A stretch of DNA of 64,000 nucleotides from Volvariella volvacea V23 (lineage: Eukaryota > Basidiomycota > Agaricomycetes > Agaricales > Pluteaceae), in NCBI GenBank assembly GCA_000349905.1, contig KB722763.1:159770-223769 (forward strand). The letters are read 5' to 3'. The notes under the pieces are model-generated. The model was not told the DNA's origin and made no database searches. It saw only the letters and a program-made list of their open reading frames with translations. Position 1 is the stretch's first letter. Each line of letters starts with the position of its first letter. Shown here piece after piece: positions 36,201 to 48,182 of this stretch. The position numbers and the translations under genes were made by a program.

Positions 36201-39143
36201 TCAGGACCCTTCATTCCCTGCCTCAGCACGCCTCCTCTCGGCCACCAGTCGTGAGTGCAGCTGTACCCGCGCCCTCAGCCGTTTTTCCAGAACACGAGAA
36301 TCCTTCTGTTGGGCCTCTTCAACAGAAGAAAAGGAATCCTCGCTCACCGGCATTCCACTTTGTTCCGAAGATCCTAGGTGGGCTGAAGGCGGCTTGACAC
36401 GGCTTGCCAGTGCAGCTTTTGTGACAGCCTCGTGCTTCTCTTGCTCCAATCTAGTAAGTAACCTTGTGCGTGAATCCCACAGAGGGGGACTTGTCTGATG
36501 GGTGCCATCTTTCCCGTTGATTGAGTTGTCCCCACAAAATGGGTTCTTCCGTGTCAAGTTATTATCTGATGGCACGTGAGTAGCTTCGCTTGACGTAGCT
36601 CTAGGATGTGGGGAAGTATCCCGAGTACCGTTGGGCGTCGTAGAAGGTGATCGCGTGGGCGGGGATGGTGATGAACTATTTTTACGGACCGTGTCAGAAT
36701 CATCTCGTGCTTCGCTTCGGTGGTTAGGCAGTCGGTCTTGGGGGTGGACAGCACGAGCCGGGGAATCATGAGCTTGTATGACGTCTCCAGACTTGGGCTC
36801 CGACGATTGAGAAACAATAGAGTGGGAAGGCTGCTGAGGCATGGCCTCAGAAGAATCGGGGGTGGAATCAAAATCGGCGGTAGGAGCTGCCATGTGGCAC
36901 GGGGTGCGAACCCTCGCATCTGGATCAAGTGAAGTCTTCTTCCGATCCCTGAATGTGTCTTCCAAACTCCCAGACACTCGAGCAGTTGAAGAACGTGGCA
37001 TTGATTCAAAGGTTGGAACTCCGGTGTTAATCATAGACCTTCCACCTGGCTCTGACAGTCGATGAAGAAGTGATGGGTGATCATCACCCAAGCCAATGCG
37101 TGAGGACGTCCCAATATCCTGGGCATTGTGTTGATGTGTCTGTGGAGCGGGTACACGGGGAATTTGTTGCTTGAGGTGGGCGTGCACCGAGTCGCGTAAT
37201 GTGCGGTGGCGAGGTGGTTTAGGAGGAGCAGGAGTAGGATGGGGAGCAATCACTGGCGTAGAGGGGCCTGCGGTTGGGGGTGTGGAGCTTTCAACTTGTA
37301 CTCCTGATGTTAACTCCCCGATATTGGGGGTGGCTGAAATGCTCCTCTCGGGGATGTCACCCCTGAGTGGAATGTCTGCTCTCTGTTTACCTTTTTCGCT
37401 TTTTCCCACCCTCAAATCATCATGCATGGGACTGCAGGGACGCGATGACAAGGGTTGATCTACTCGTCCACCCGTATGGTCCAGGGATGATACCGCAGAG
37501 GTACTTGCCCTTTCTCGTTCGCGCTCAACAGTTTGTTCGCCGCTGATAGAATAACTGGATACGCCACGCGGTAAGCGACCGCGATCCGACTCTCCACTCG
37601 GCTCTCCTTCATTCCTTGAACCTAATACCTCTTCCACCCGCTGACGCTCACTAGGGTATGTCCTACCTGAAGGCGACCATGACAGCGAACGGGAACGTGA
37701 CCGGTGGGTACGACGCGGGGAAGGAGAACGATCTCTCCGAGATCTAGAGCGTGAGGTCCTGGAAGCGGGGGAATTTTCTCTCCATCTCCTACCAGAACGT
37801 GCCTCAGGAGGGGAAATATCTGGGGGAAAATCATACTTTTGTGTCGTCAGACACGGTCATCGGGTTCAACGTAAATTCTCACCTGAACTATTGTGTCGTA
37901 AACGAAGAGGTCCTTGTAAGGGGATCGAACATAACTGTAAACCTCTGAGGGGTGAGGGTCAGTATTTCAATTCAATTCAGCCTGCGGCAAACGGTCATAG
38001 CAGAAAATGTAACGTGAGTACCTTGAAAAGGAAAGGACTCACCATGGGCAAAGTGCTCCGCGTTTACGAATCGCGCTCCTGGTGTGTATTCAACATCCAT
38101 GTCTAGAAATTCAGCTAACAATTTGATAGCGGACTCGGATCGAATGTCAATGGCTTTCATCAGCGATATTGTGAAAGTTGTAAGAAACTACACACGCGAT
38201 ATGTCAAGAATCCAGCTGTGCAGGATGACGAAAGTGGCTTACTTCAACGTCCATGTTTTCCCAGACACGTAGCTCTCGTCTCAAAAAACTTGTCGTTCGT
38301 GAGATTAAATCGGGGGATGCAGCAAATTGGGCAGGTGTTGGGTAAGGCCGGTATTTGGTATAGGGATTAGAAGCAACATGCTGTAATCGAAGCTAGGGTC
38401 AGACTGTGGATGTTCGACAAACGGCCGCGCGAGGGAAGGACAAGAGAGGCACAACAGGTCCAATTCGAAAGTCTCGATCGGGTGTGGTGTGAATGTACCA
38501 CACTAAAAATGACGCACGGAGCCAGAGGTGAAGTCAAAGGGGTGGACGTGCATACCTTCGCGTACAAATGATGTTCGTAAATCCATCGTCTTTTCCTTAT
38601 AGAACGCTCGAGCCTGTCTGCTTCTTCCCTTTCCCTTTCGCGTCGTCCCCATTCCCGAGCACGACGTCGCCTTTGAACGGGATTGACTTGGGATACACTC
38701 GCAACAGGGGGCGGAGGAGGAGACTTCGAACGAAGGGGTGGCAGGTAGTACTTCCGATAATCATAACCCGAACGTATATCGTGGATAAGGTACTCCCCAA
38801 TGGGGCCTGAGCACAGGGGGCATCGTCTTGATTGTTCTAAAATGGGAAGAAGAATGGGGTTGGCATTTAGGATAAGTATTGCTCGCTAAGCTGAATGGGG
38901 ACAAGCTAGACGTGAAAACTTACCAGACCAAACTAGCAGGCACTCAAAGCAGAATTCATGGGAACAACCTGGAACCACAGTACGGTCGACGAGACTCTGT
39001 AAGCATATACTGCAGTTGTTCTCCTCGTCCTCAAGATTGCCTTCTGTACGAGGTTTATCGTAGCTCTCAACGTCAGTGGCGATAGGAGACTGTCCTTCAA
39101 GCTTGATTCTCTTTGCTGGAGGACTAGAAGAACGAGGACTCAT
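36201..39143 (-). CDS. Topors-like RING E3 ubiquitin/SUMO ligase with RS tail
   Basis: Start MSPRSSSPPAKRIKLEG at 39143, including a KRIKLE-type nuclear signal. A C3HC4 RING follows: CSICLQ, then VPGCSHEFCFECLLVWS, and, across an intron, RRCPLCSGPIGEYLIHDI. After it come RSGYDYRKYYLPP and a Topors-type helical block (WIYEHHLYAKHVASNPYTKY, RRELRVWENMDVE, LMKAIDIRSESAIKLLAEF, FLDMDVEYTPGARFV). The C-terminal half is Arg/Ser-rich (SRTSRSRSRRDRSPSPRRTH) and disordered, ending in a basic coil (RRRAEAGNEGS, 36201). Topors proteins transfer ubiquitin through the RING and promote sumoylation through a separate region, in the nucleus. The order RING, helical block, RS tail supports the call. About six exons. 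Confidence 0.8.
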
Positions 39144-39258
39144 GGAAAGCTGATCCAGGTAATGACAGTCGGAAGCAAGACTCGCATAGCACATAGAGTG
39201 CCTTACATAAACCTTGATTAGATAAGATTACAGAACCCTAACCATAGTGCTAGCTACA

Positions 39259-40450
39259 CTACCACTTCTCGTGTGCAGGGCGTACTGGAGGGAAATTGCT
39301 AAGATTAGAGCCATAGACACAGACGATTGACTTACAGTCGAGTTCCCATGTCCAGACTGAGCGATCTTGTTGAGCAAGATACAAGTAGGACTAGTCCGAG
39401 TCAGCCTATCAGTGCTTCTGAAAAGACGGAAAACAAATACCGCGGCAATACTGTCAGGACTGAGGCGCTGATTTTCATCTTCCCATCTTTCCTTAGGGAC
39501 TCGGTCGCGGGTGCGATCAGTTGCGATGGCTGGAGAGCGTGTCAATGAGAGAGATATATGTAGAAGGGGTGAAAAGTGCGTACTTCCGTCAATGATAGAC
39601 TACGTTATGTCAAACATCAGAATTATTGCACTCTACGGCGTTGAGTTACTTACATGAGCCACCTGCGAAGGAGGTAAATTACTTGTTCGCTGTCTCCCTT
39701 GTGTATAAATTACTTACGTGAATGTTTTGCTTCCCAAACTCCTTAGCAAGACTCTGCGACAACGCTCTCAAACCATGCTTTCCAGGCGAAAATCCACTGG
39801 TCATGGTGTTTCCCCTGATACTAGCTGTAGCACCGGTGAAGATCAATGTTCCACGTTTTCCAGCTGGTTCCTCAACATCATTGGAGATGAACGTCTGGAT
39901 CGCCTCTTTGGAAAATGCAAAGGGAGCAGCTACGTTGACCTGCAGATTTTCTTCGAATTCTGATTGCGTGACATCAAGGAAGGACTTGAACACGCCGAAT
40001 CCCGCGTTGAAGACGGCTACGCGGATCGCATATTCAGGTTTGGCGAACTTTGAACGAATAGACTGCCAGACGGAAGACAGTTCATCAGCCGAGTATGCGC
40101 TGACTGGGAACGGAACAGCCTGTTGATCCGTCAGTCGTAAATCTAGGGATAGTGTGCGAGAAGCGTTCGTACGTTTCCTCCTGCTGCGTTCAGCTCGTCT
40201 GCAAGCTTCTTCGTTGAAGCCTCCCCACGCGCTACGAGCGCGACCGAGTAGCCAGACTTAGCGAATAACCGGCTGCGATACCAGTCAGTGAGACTATGAA
40301 CGAACGCGGCGAAGATCCTTACGCAGTAGCTGCACCAGTCCCAGAACCATTGCCAAGTCCTACCACGAGTGAGATTTCAGAAACTGTGCATTAATCGGAC
40401 GCACCAGCCACGACGAGGACAGGGCGAGCCTTGACTAGAGCACTTGCCAT
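39259..40450 (-). CDS. Short-chain dehydrogenase/reductase
   Basis: Rossmann-fold NAD(P)-dependent oxidoreductase. Start MASALVKARPVLVVAG at 40450; across a short intron this continues LGNGSGTGAATARLFAKSGY, a glycine-rich cofactor loop. ALVARG, the NAGFG motif (VAVFNAGFGVF), FTGATASIRG (the expected Ser position) and SPGKHGLRALSQSLAKEFG follow. At the YxxxK site the Tyr is Phe (FSPGK) while the Lys is kept. The last small exons read SYLYLAQQDRSVWTWELD and LRPAHEKW, ending at 39259. Nearly all introns are about 50 nt. The substrate is unknown. Only 115 bp separate its end from the Topors-like start, both on the minus strand. Confidence 0.83.
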
Positions 40451-41000
40451 TGCGATATTGTCGATAGTATTAGTTGCGGTTCAAGCGTCGATAGATTGGG
40501 AGCGAATGCCTTGCGTGATTATATAGTCTTGACAGCGAATGAGATGTGTCTTACACATCTGTCTGACGCTGCCATAACAAACCTCGGTAGGAACACCGGC
40601 TGCAAAGGTGGCGCAATAGCTTCGGACCACTTTTGGGATGACTAAGAATAATGTTGGCCACCTGACTTGGCAACTAACATAACTGATCACTCAGGACCAC
40701 CCAAGTTCGTCGCGATATTGCAGCAGTAGCAGCGCGACTTGAAATGGCAGCTCACTTCGGAGCCAGTGGGCGACAGCCAGATGAGGGTGGTGGGCCATCT
40801 TCACCGTATAAGCGCCAATATTGTAGGTCATTTTAGACAGGATACCGGAGCAATAATCGCGAGGAAGAGGAAGGAAGGTGGAGATACTTACCGTCTGAAT
40901 ACCTTTTAGTTCGAGTTTCGCGTTTCACGCAGTTTACACAGACAGCGTTATGTCAATTTAATTCTAAGACTCTATGCATATATATGGTATGCTGTCGTAC
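40451..41000. other. Divergent intergenic region
   Basis: Lies between the minus-strand dehydrogenase and the plus-strand RBR array, so it should hold promoters in both directions. The 20-nt box shared by the other RBR promoters was not found here. No gene seen. Confidence 0.4.
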
Positions 41001-42188
41001 ATGTCTGACCGGAGGGGAAATCTTAAACCTCCTATCTCGCCTTCGTCCTTGAGCAAGATGATATATTTTACTAACTCAATTGCCAGTGCCAGTCAAACCC
41101 AGCAAGATAAACACCAAAATCCGCCGAATTCCGAAGACCAATCGTTTTTGGAGGCTCTTCGTATACAACAAGAGTACGATAGAGAGGACGCTGAGTTAAG
41201 AGAGCAGATAAAGCATCTTAACGAGGAAGAGCAGCTATCTATCTTTGAATGTGGGATATGCTTCGACCAGGTGCTCAAATCGGATGTGGCCCGGGCTGAT
41301 GGATGCGAGCACGAATTATGTAGGGAGTGTATGAGGGGACATGTAAGCTCGAAGATTCAAGAGAGACAATACCCTATTCTATGCCCTCTATGCCAAGTGT
41401 CCAAAGTGCGAAAAGGAAAGGAGGGAGGTGAGTGACAACCACTAGTATGATCGACCTGTTCCTCAGATACGGTCTATAGTGATTGGGGAGCTTGCTATCA
41501 TGATGCTTGGGGTATCGGAGGAGGAATTCACCATATTTGAGGAGCTCCAGATGATACAGTTCTCTGTGCCCGTTCAATGCAGGAGGTTGGTTTCTCTTGC
41601 TTTGCTACTTCAATTGCGATCTAACTTCATTTCTGTCACTGTAGGTGCAAAAATACAGTATACATCGACCGGGAGGAGTTTGGAGAGGCAAAGAACCTCA
41701 ATTGTCCGCTTCCCGGATGCACATACCAATGGTGCAAAATGTGTCAACAGGAAATCATACCCGGTGTTGACCATTCCTGTGATGGGACGAAAGAGTTCGA
41801 TGCGTTGATAAAAACCAGGAACTGGAAGAAGTGTCCAGGTAAGCTCTTATTAGCAACGTGAATAGGCGCCTATATTTGTTATGACTCCAGTTTGTACGAC
41901 GCCCATAGAGAGGATATCAGGCTGCAATCGTATGGTCGTATGTCTACTCTATTTTCATCTCTTATCTATAGCACTCAGTTATTTTATTCCTCCAGTGCTC
42001 GGTGTCAGGATGCAATACGTACGTGATTCTGAATCGTCACGCGGCAGGTAGCTCACACCTGGTTTTCTACTGCGAGCAGGAACTTTTGTTATGACTGCGG
42101 TGGGGCCATCGAGCAGCCGTACAGAGGTCAAGCTAGGCTGGCTCATCCTTGTGGACCGTGCCTATATGGGCGTTCACGAGTCGCGTAG
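41001..42188 (+). CDS. RBR-type E3 ubiquitin ligase (array copy A)
   Basis: RING1-IBR-RING2 protein, a ligase class that takes ubiquitin onto a RING2 cysteine before transfer. RING1: CGICFDQ, DGCEHELCREC, CPLCQ. A linker exon (VIGELAIMMLGVSEEEF) leads to the IBR: CRR/CKN, CPLPGCTYQWCKMC, DHSCDG. RING2: CPVCTTPIERISGCNRM with the catalytic Cys in SGCN, then CSVSGCNT on a 23-nt microexon (41996-42018), then NFCYDCGG and the tail QARLAHPCGPCLYGRSRVA. Short introns sit at 41428-41479 and further on. The N-terminus differs from the other copies (no MSHL start, no proline-rich part). The start at 41001 (MSDRRGN) is a choice; in-frame ATGs also occur at 40974 and 41058. It is the most divergent member. 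Confidence 0.82.
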
Positions 42189-42777
42189 AAACTACAATAC
42201 GTTCAGGTTGAATTCATCAGAAGACAGGGGTTTGTGGCAAGATAGGAGCAGTGCGAAATGCTGGGTGCCTGGCACGATGAGTATGATTAAGGGAATTACC
42301 CTGACACACGAGCACGCAGAGTAATGTGTATCGTCTACCATAACCAGCGCCAATTGCCTTGCATGTGTTTGTTAGCGCTCGCCACTCGCCCTGTTGGGAT
42401 GAGCGATGATCATCACGCTGCACCGAGGGCTGGAGCAGATGGGTAATGAAAGACCCACACTATTCCGGCGTGGACTCCAGTCCAGCTGGAATGAAGGCAA
42501 GCAGATGACATCCGCGGTCTGATGCTCTTCTTGAGTGATGCAGGAAGCGGCTTGACTGTGCGTGGAGAGTTAGAGCAAGGCAGGTGATCACGCATAGAAG
42601 GTGAAAACGTGTTTCGTGACATAAACCTGATGGCTGCTTTTATGATGTTCAGTACTAGGATCAAACGAGAGCAAGCTGATATCTGCTTTATGCTGGAGCC
42701 TCACCAGATCTTGCGGGGTGTCTAGTACATTCGACGAACGTGCCGCTTCACGGTGCGCGGGCACTCGGTCTTATGGG

Positions 42778-42824
42778 TGTCTGTGCAATTCAGGGTCTTT
42801 TGCCTGTATCAAAGGCCTCGAGGC
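42778..42824 (+). promoter_or_regulatory. Array promoter module before copy B
   Basis: TGTCTGTGCAATTCAGGGTC at 42778-42797 and CCTCGAGGC at 42816-42824, 117 and 90 nt before the ATG at 42914. No clear TATA box follows (GCCGTTTAAATTGGG). Both boxes recur before copies C, D and F and, in weaker form, G. Confidence 0.6.
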
Positions 42825-42913
42825 GAAGCCGTTTAAATTGGGCCAGTGCTGTGCTCACCAGGCCAGGCTATTGGGTCGTGATAACATCATTACCCTTTAC
42901 TTGATCCCTAGAA

Positions 42914-44170
42914 ATGTCCCATCTGGACGCCTTCCTCGATCTTGCCGTGGATAGGGATCATTGGACACGCCCAGCACTAGCAAAGGGAAAATATGCTACT
43001 CACCGTCCATCACAACACCCCAAAGAGTTAAACCACACCGTCGGTGATAGTCCGAAAGTCCAAGAAGAAGAACTAGCACTCCAACCCACTCTTGTGATCC
43101 AAGAGCAATACGAACAGGATGACGATGAATTGATCTGGTTGCAGAACCAGTTGCTTGCGGAAGAGCTCAAGTTTGAAGAGCAACTCTCAGAGCTAGCCCT
43201 TCAACAGCGACCAACTTTTGAGTGCGGGATATGCTTGGAGGCGGTGCCGGTTGGCGATGCTGTAAGGATGGAGGGGTGCGATCATGAGCTGTGTAGGGTT
43301 TGCATGAAGGGGTATGTAACATCAAAAATACAAGAGAGGAGATATCCGATTTTGTGTCCCCTATGTCAAGTGGCTGATGGGGAAACAGAGGGAGGTGAGT
43401 AGAATAAGGGAATCCAACGACTCAATGCTTACAATGGGTGCCTAGTCATTGTGGAGGAGATCGTTCAAAGCCTCAGAATATCGAAGGAGGATCTCCTCAT
43501 TTTCGAGGAATTGCAGATGTTACAGTTTGCTATACCAATCGAGTGTAGACGGTACAGTCAGGTTTGCCAATTCCGGGTATAATATGGGCTAACCGCTGCG
43601 AATCGCTGGCTATTTTTCTTCCAGGTGCAAGAACACGGCGTATATTGACCGGGAGGAGCACAGTGAAGCCAAGGTACTCACCTGCCCATTACCAGGGTGC
43701 TGTTTCAAGTGGTGCAAGTGGTGCCACCAGGAGGCCGATCCCGACGCCCAAAGCGAGCACTCCTGCGATGGTGCTGACAAACTAGAAGAGATTATCAAAG
43801 GGCTGGATTGGAAGAGATGCCCACGTAAGTGCAAATCTCTTCAAAAAGACGAGGCGAGATGACGATGTCTTGTCGACCGTAGAATGCGCAACTCCCGTGG
43901 AAAGAGTCACGGGATGCAACCACTTGACTGTGGGTGGCTTCATGTATACTCCATTCACGTTAGTCTGACAATAACTATTGCCCGATGCAGTGCATTTCTC
44001 CAGGCTGTAACACGTAAGTAGTTCTTCCATTCGACCAAATTACCACCTACCATGATGCCTTCAGTCACTTTTGTTACAAATGCGGCGATGCCGTCTATCG
44101 TGGTGCATGGAACAATGTAGCAAACGAGGCCAAGTGGGCACACCTCCGTGGACCGTGTGGTATAGCGTAA
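42914..44170 (+). CDS. RBR-type E3 ubiquitin ligase (array copy B)
   Basis: Start MSHLDAFLDLAVDRDHW. A short spacer and a Glu/Gln-rich coiled coil (EEELALQPTLVIQEQYEQ) precede RING1 (CGICLEAV, EGCDHELCRVC, CPLCQ), a linker exon (VIVEEIVQSLRISKEDL), the IBR (CRR/CKN, CPLPGCCFKWCKWC, EHSCDG) and RING2 (CPECATPVERVTGCNHLT, CISPGCNT on the microexon, HFCYKCGDAVYRG). The tail KWAHLRGPCG supplies the last His and Cys ligands in the longer spacing shared with copy C. The catalytic Cys is in TGCNH. All zinc ligands are present, so it is presumed active. Its substrates are unknown; the only other domain-like part is the coiled coil. Confidence 0.85.
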
Positions 44171-44681
44171 TCGAAGCAGAGAGCTCAGGCTTGAGGAGCA
44201 TTTTATCAGATTTCTGCCCTTTCCTTCGACTCGTGTGTCGTCAATGTCAATGTGTCTAACAAGCGCGGTTTACAATTGATTATCGACGTTCGATGAACTT
44301 GGCTCATTATGAGCTCGTTTTGCACGAGCAAATGATGCTACACACTCTAATTGGTGAGGACTTCGCATGATTGTTCCCATGCTCAGCTTTGGGGGAAATA
44401 CACGTGACTGCCGGAGGCTAGGACTCCGGACGGACACAAACTCGGACTGTACTGTACACGAACGCTGAGGGGAGTACTATCCTGGTCACAAACTATAGCC
44501 GAAAATCTCTTGTACTCACCGATTACAATTCCGAATGTAGCAGTTAGCGACAAGACAATTGGGCTGCTTGCCATTCGGCTGGCCCAAGTCGAATCCCGGC
44601 TGCTGCATAGCAAGTGGGTCTACAGGAAACACGCTGTTTCACGCAGCACATCGTGCATTACAGCGATCAATCTCGTGACAA

Positions 44682-44759
44682 TGTCTGTGCGACTCAGGGT
44701 CGCATATCCTCAATCCTTGCACCCCGGCCTCGAGGCGATAGTCAAAGCCTCCATATATA
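44682..44759 (+). promoter_or_regulatory. Array promoter module before copy C
   Basis: TGTCTGTGCGACTCAGGGTC at 44682-44701, CCTCGAGGC at 44728-44736 and the TATA box ATATATAG at 44753-44760, in the same order and similar spacing as before copies D and F. The ATG is at 44837. Confidence 0.65.
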
Positions 44760-44836
44760 GGGCCCCATGCTGTATTCGACAGTACTTCGCCGCTGTCCTG
44801 GAAGCGCTTCTCTTACAACCGCTCACATCTCTCAAT

Positions 44837-46091
44837 ATGTCCCATCTGAACTCCTTTCTTGATATCGCGAGTGCTGAAGATCCCTGGCTACGGCGTCCAG
44901 TGCCGAACAAGGGGAAGCATGCCGCTCATCATCCACCGCCGGTGGCTCAGAAGCAGTTGAGGTATATCCTCGAGGATATCCTGAAGGCACAGGAGGAAGA
45001 ATTCGCGTTCCAGCAGGCTCTTGCCATCCAAGAGCAGTTCGAAAAAGAGGAAGAAGATCTAATCAAATTACAGAGCCAGATACTGGAAGACGAGCGCAAG
45101 TTGGAAGAACAGCTCGCGGGATTATCGCTCGGAAAGCAGGAGACGTTTCGTTGTGAAGTATGCATAGAGGATATGCCTGTGGATGATGTCATGGGAGTTG
45201 AGGGATGCGATCACGAGCTATGCATGGATTGCATGAGGAGTTATGTGACGTCGAAGATTCAGGATAGGAAATACCCAATCCCATGTCCACTTTGTCAAGT
45301 AACCGATGGGAGAACAGAAGGCGGTAAGTAGAACGATGGAGCGGTGTGACCCAGGTGCTCATTCCAATTGACCTAGTGATTGTGGAGGAGATCGTTCGAC
45401 TTCTTGGAGTATCGGAGGAGGACTTCCTCATTTTCGAGGAGCTGCAGATGTCGCAGCATGCCGTGCCGGAGGACTGCAGAAAGTAAGGCCAATCCCGCCT
45501 CTCCGAATGCGACCAACATTGATACCCTTCTGCTTAACATTTTTCAGATGCAAGCGTAGAAGCTGGATTGACAAAGAAGAGCACAGCGCAGCCAAGACTA
45601 TTACTTGCCCAGCACCAGACTGTTCCTACCAATGGTGCAAATCCTGTCGACAGGAAATCGACCCCGACTCTCAAGTTGACCATACTTGCGACGGCACCAA
45701 TGAGTTGGATGCACTCATTCAAGGCCTTAACTGGAGAAGGTGTCCACGTGAGTTCACCCGTTTTTAGAGATTAGGGAGGGTACGACGATGATGCATCTTC
45801 AGAATGTACGGTCCCTGTGGAACGAGTGTCAGGATGCAACCATATGATTGTAAGCTGAATGCGGTATTTCTACCCTCGCATAGACCTGATCATAATCTTG
45901 CCTAGTGCATTGCTCCCGGTTGTAACACGTAAGTGGCTCTTCCGTCGTAATTACAACGATCTGTGACCAGATATGATATCTCCAGTCACTTCTGCTACAA
46001 GTGCGGAAACACCGTCTACCGTGGCACATGGAATAATGCAGCAAGTGAAGCAAAATACGCGCACCTTAACGGACCTTGCGGCTATTTCTAG
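44837..46091 (+). CDS. RBR-type E3 ubiquitin ligase (array copy C)
   Basis: Start MSHLNSFLDIASAEDPWLRR, chosen by homology with the other copies; the frame is open further upstream but that part holds the promoter boxes. The N-terminal coiled coil is strongly acidic (EQFEKEEEDLIKLQSQILED). RING1: CEVCIEDM, EGCDHELCMDC, CPLCQ. Linker: VIVEEIVRLLGVSEEDF. IBR: CRK/CKR, CPAPDCSYQWCKSC, DHTCDG. RING2: CPECTVPVERVSGCNHMI with the catalytic Cys, CIAPGCNT on a microexon, HFCYKCGNTVYRG and tail KYAHLNGPCGYF, ending at 46091. The closest relative in the array is copy B, judged by the shared long tail. It carries a full ligand set and is likely active. Confidence 0.86.
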
Positions 46092-46530
46092 TGATGCGTT
46101 TTTGGCCTCAGTCACCGCGTTGTGGAATAGTGGTTGCCTGAAGTAGGCAATAAACGGCGTTGGAACATAGTGCGAGCGAGAGAGGGAGCTAGCTCTACAC
46201 TTTCGGGAACTTTTTGTACGAGTAGGCACTATGAGGTTTGGGTTATGCAAGCGTGTAGATTTAGTATTAGTGTACTATGTTCAATGCCGACTAGGCTCGT
46301 CTACAAACTCGCTAAGCGCTTTAGCGTCACATTAGCCTTGGGGACTCACGACACTTCGACTTTGGGGGGGGGGATCAAATGCTTACGGAGTAGTCTGCCT
46401 TTTCCGCGAACCGACCATATCCCAATGTGGCTTGACTTAAGAATCAAGACACGCCGGGCTCTATGCCGTTCCACGCAGCGCACCCATGCATCATTATCCT
46501 GTGTAATTGCATTCTATTCCGGTACGATCG

Positions 46531-46623
46531 TGTCTGTGCGATTTAGGGTCACATGTCCTGATCTTCAGTCTTCAGCAAAAGGAAATTGTACTGATCTCGA
46601 GGCACCTACAATCTTCATATAAA
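46531..46623 (+). promoter_or_regulatory. Array promoter module before copy D
   Basis: TGTCTGTGCGATTTAGGGTC at 46531-46550, TCTCGAGGC at 46595-46603 and TATAAA at 46618-46623. The intervening GATCTTCAGTCTTCA is shared with copies F and G. The ATG is at 46697. Confidence 0.65.
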
Positions 46624-46696
46624 GCTGTGTCTCTTCGTACGGGCGGCGATATCCTAATAACGCCTCTCTCGAGCTGGAGTGGCTTGACCTCGAGAT

Positions 46697-47962
46697 ATGT
46701 CCCATCTGAGCTCCTTCCTCGATATCGCAAGTGCCGAAGATCCTTGGTTGCGACGAGCAGGGCCTGCAGCAAAAGGAAAGCATGCTGCCCACCGCCCACT
46801 ACCACCACCACGGCGTCCACCATCACCTGCTCCTCTTCCACCCAACAAGCTCAAGCTCCTCGTCGAGGAAATCTTATACGCTCAACAACTTGAAGAAGAA
46901 TTTGCCTTACTCGTTCTCCAACGCCAACACCAAGAAGAGGACAAGGAGTTGCTGAAGCTGCAAAATGAATTGCAGGCTGAGGATGTTGAGTGGGAGGAGC
47001 AGTTTGCATCTTTGGGGACGAAACAGCGGGCAGAACGGCTTCAGAATCGAACATTTGACTGTGGGATATGTTTGGAGGCGATGCCTATTGGAGTTGCTGT
47101 TGGTGTAGAGGGGTGTGATCATGAATTGTGTGAAGAGTGCATGAAGGAATACGTGACGACAAAGATTCAGGAGAGAAAATATCCAATTACATGTCCCTTG
47201 TGCCGGGCAGGTGAAGGCGAGGAAGGCGAAGCAGAGGGTGGTGAGTGGACCAAGAATGGCACTTTGTCATATCCTTGACTATGGCTGGTCAGTTATGGTG
47301 GAGGAGCTCGTTCTGAGCCTTGGATTATCAGAGGAGTTGATTTTGATTTACGATGAACTGCAATTGCTGCCATTTGCCGTCCAGGTTGAATGCAGAAGGT
47401 CTGGCAATCGATTCATTGTTAGGTGCTATGAGGGGTACTGATATCCGACCGTCGTTTTCCAGGTGCAAACAGAAGACTTATATCGACCGAGAGGAGCATG
47501 ATGCGGCTAAGGCGCTCACATGCCCATTACCTGGATGCTGTTTTGTATGGTGTAAAGCGTGTCAACAAGAGATTAATCCCAACTCACCAGTTGCGCATTC
47601 CTGTGATGGTACTAATGAATTAGAAGCCCTCGTCGTGAATCTGCGTTGGAGAAGGTGTCCGCGTAAGTGCGATACTCATGTAAGAAACGAAGAAATATAA
47701 CGGCACCTCGTAAATTTGTTATAGGATGCAGAATTCCGGCGGAAAAAATATCAGGATGCAACTCGGTATATGTGAGTTCCAATAATCCCCAATCAACCTT
47801 TGCGTTGCTCTAACCACAGTTGCGTTGCGTGCAGTGCGCAGCCCCAGGCTGTGGCACGTAAGTCGTCTACCACCTTGCACAATACAGACGTATAACCTAC
47901 CAAACTCAAGTTCGTTCTGCTACGAATGTGGCCGCCAGGCCGCCCCCCATACGTGTCACTAA
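46697..47962 (+). CDS. RBR-type E3 ubiquitin ligase (array copy D)
   Basis: Start MSHLSSFLDIASAEDPWLRR. A proline-rich segment (PLPPPRRPPSPAPLPP) absent from copies B and C precedes a coiled coil (EEILYAQQLEEEFALL). RING1: CGICLEAM, EGCDHELCEEC, CPLCR. Linker: VMVEELVLSLGLSEELIL. IBR: CRR/CKQ, CPLPGCCFVWCKAC, AHSCDG. RING2: CPRCRIPAEKISGCNSVY, with the catalytic Cys followed by Asn-Ser rather than Asn-His, then CAAPGCGT on a microexon and SFCYECGRQAAPHTCH, ending at 47962. The tail is compact: the last His/Cys pair is HTC instead of the wider spacing in B and C. The proline-rich part could recruit SH3- or WW-type partners; that is inference. Confidence 0.86.
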
Positions 47963-48182
47963 AATCTCTCCAACTTCAAGTTGCGTTATAACGATGTACT
48001 GCTACCGATATTTTGGACAGCCTCCACGATTTTACTCTGTAATTGTAGTTTGGAAAGTGCTTGGACAATACTAAGTACTAAACGTGCTCGAAGTAGTCCC
48101 GTCAGAATGGAAACAGGAGCTTACCAGGCAGCGCGAGACGTAACACATATAGAAACTGTATTAATATTGATCTGGAGGAAGG

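Noticed and set aside
46363..46373. Run of about ten G as a possible regulatory or G-quadruplex site
   Set aside because: Single homopolymer run without the spaced G tracts a quadruplex needs; may be a slippage site only.
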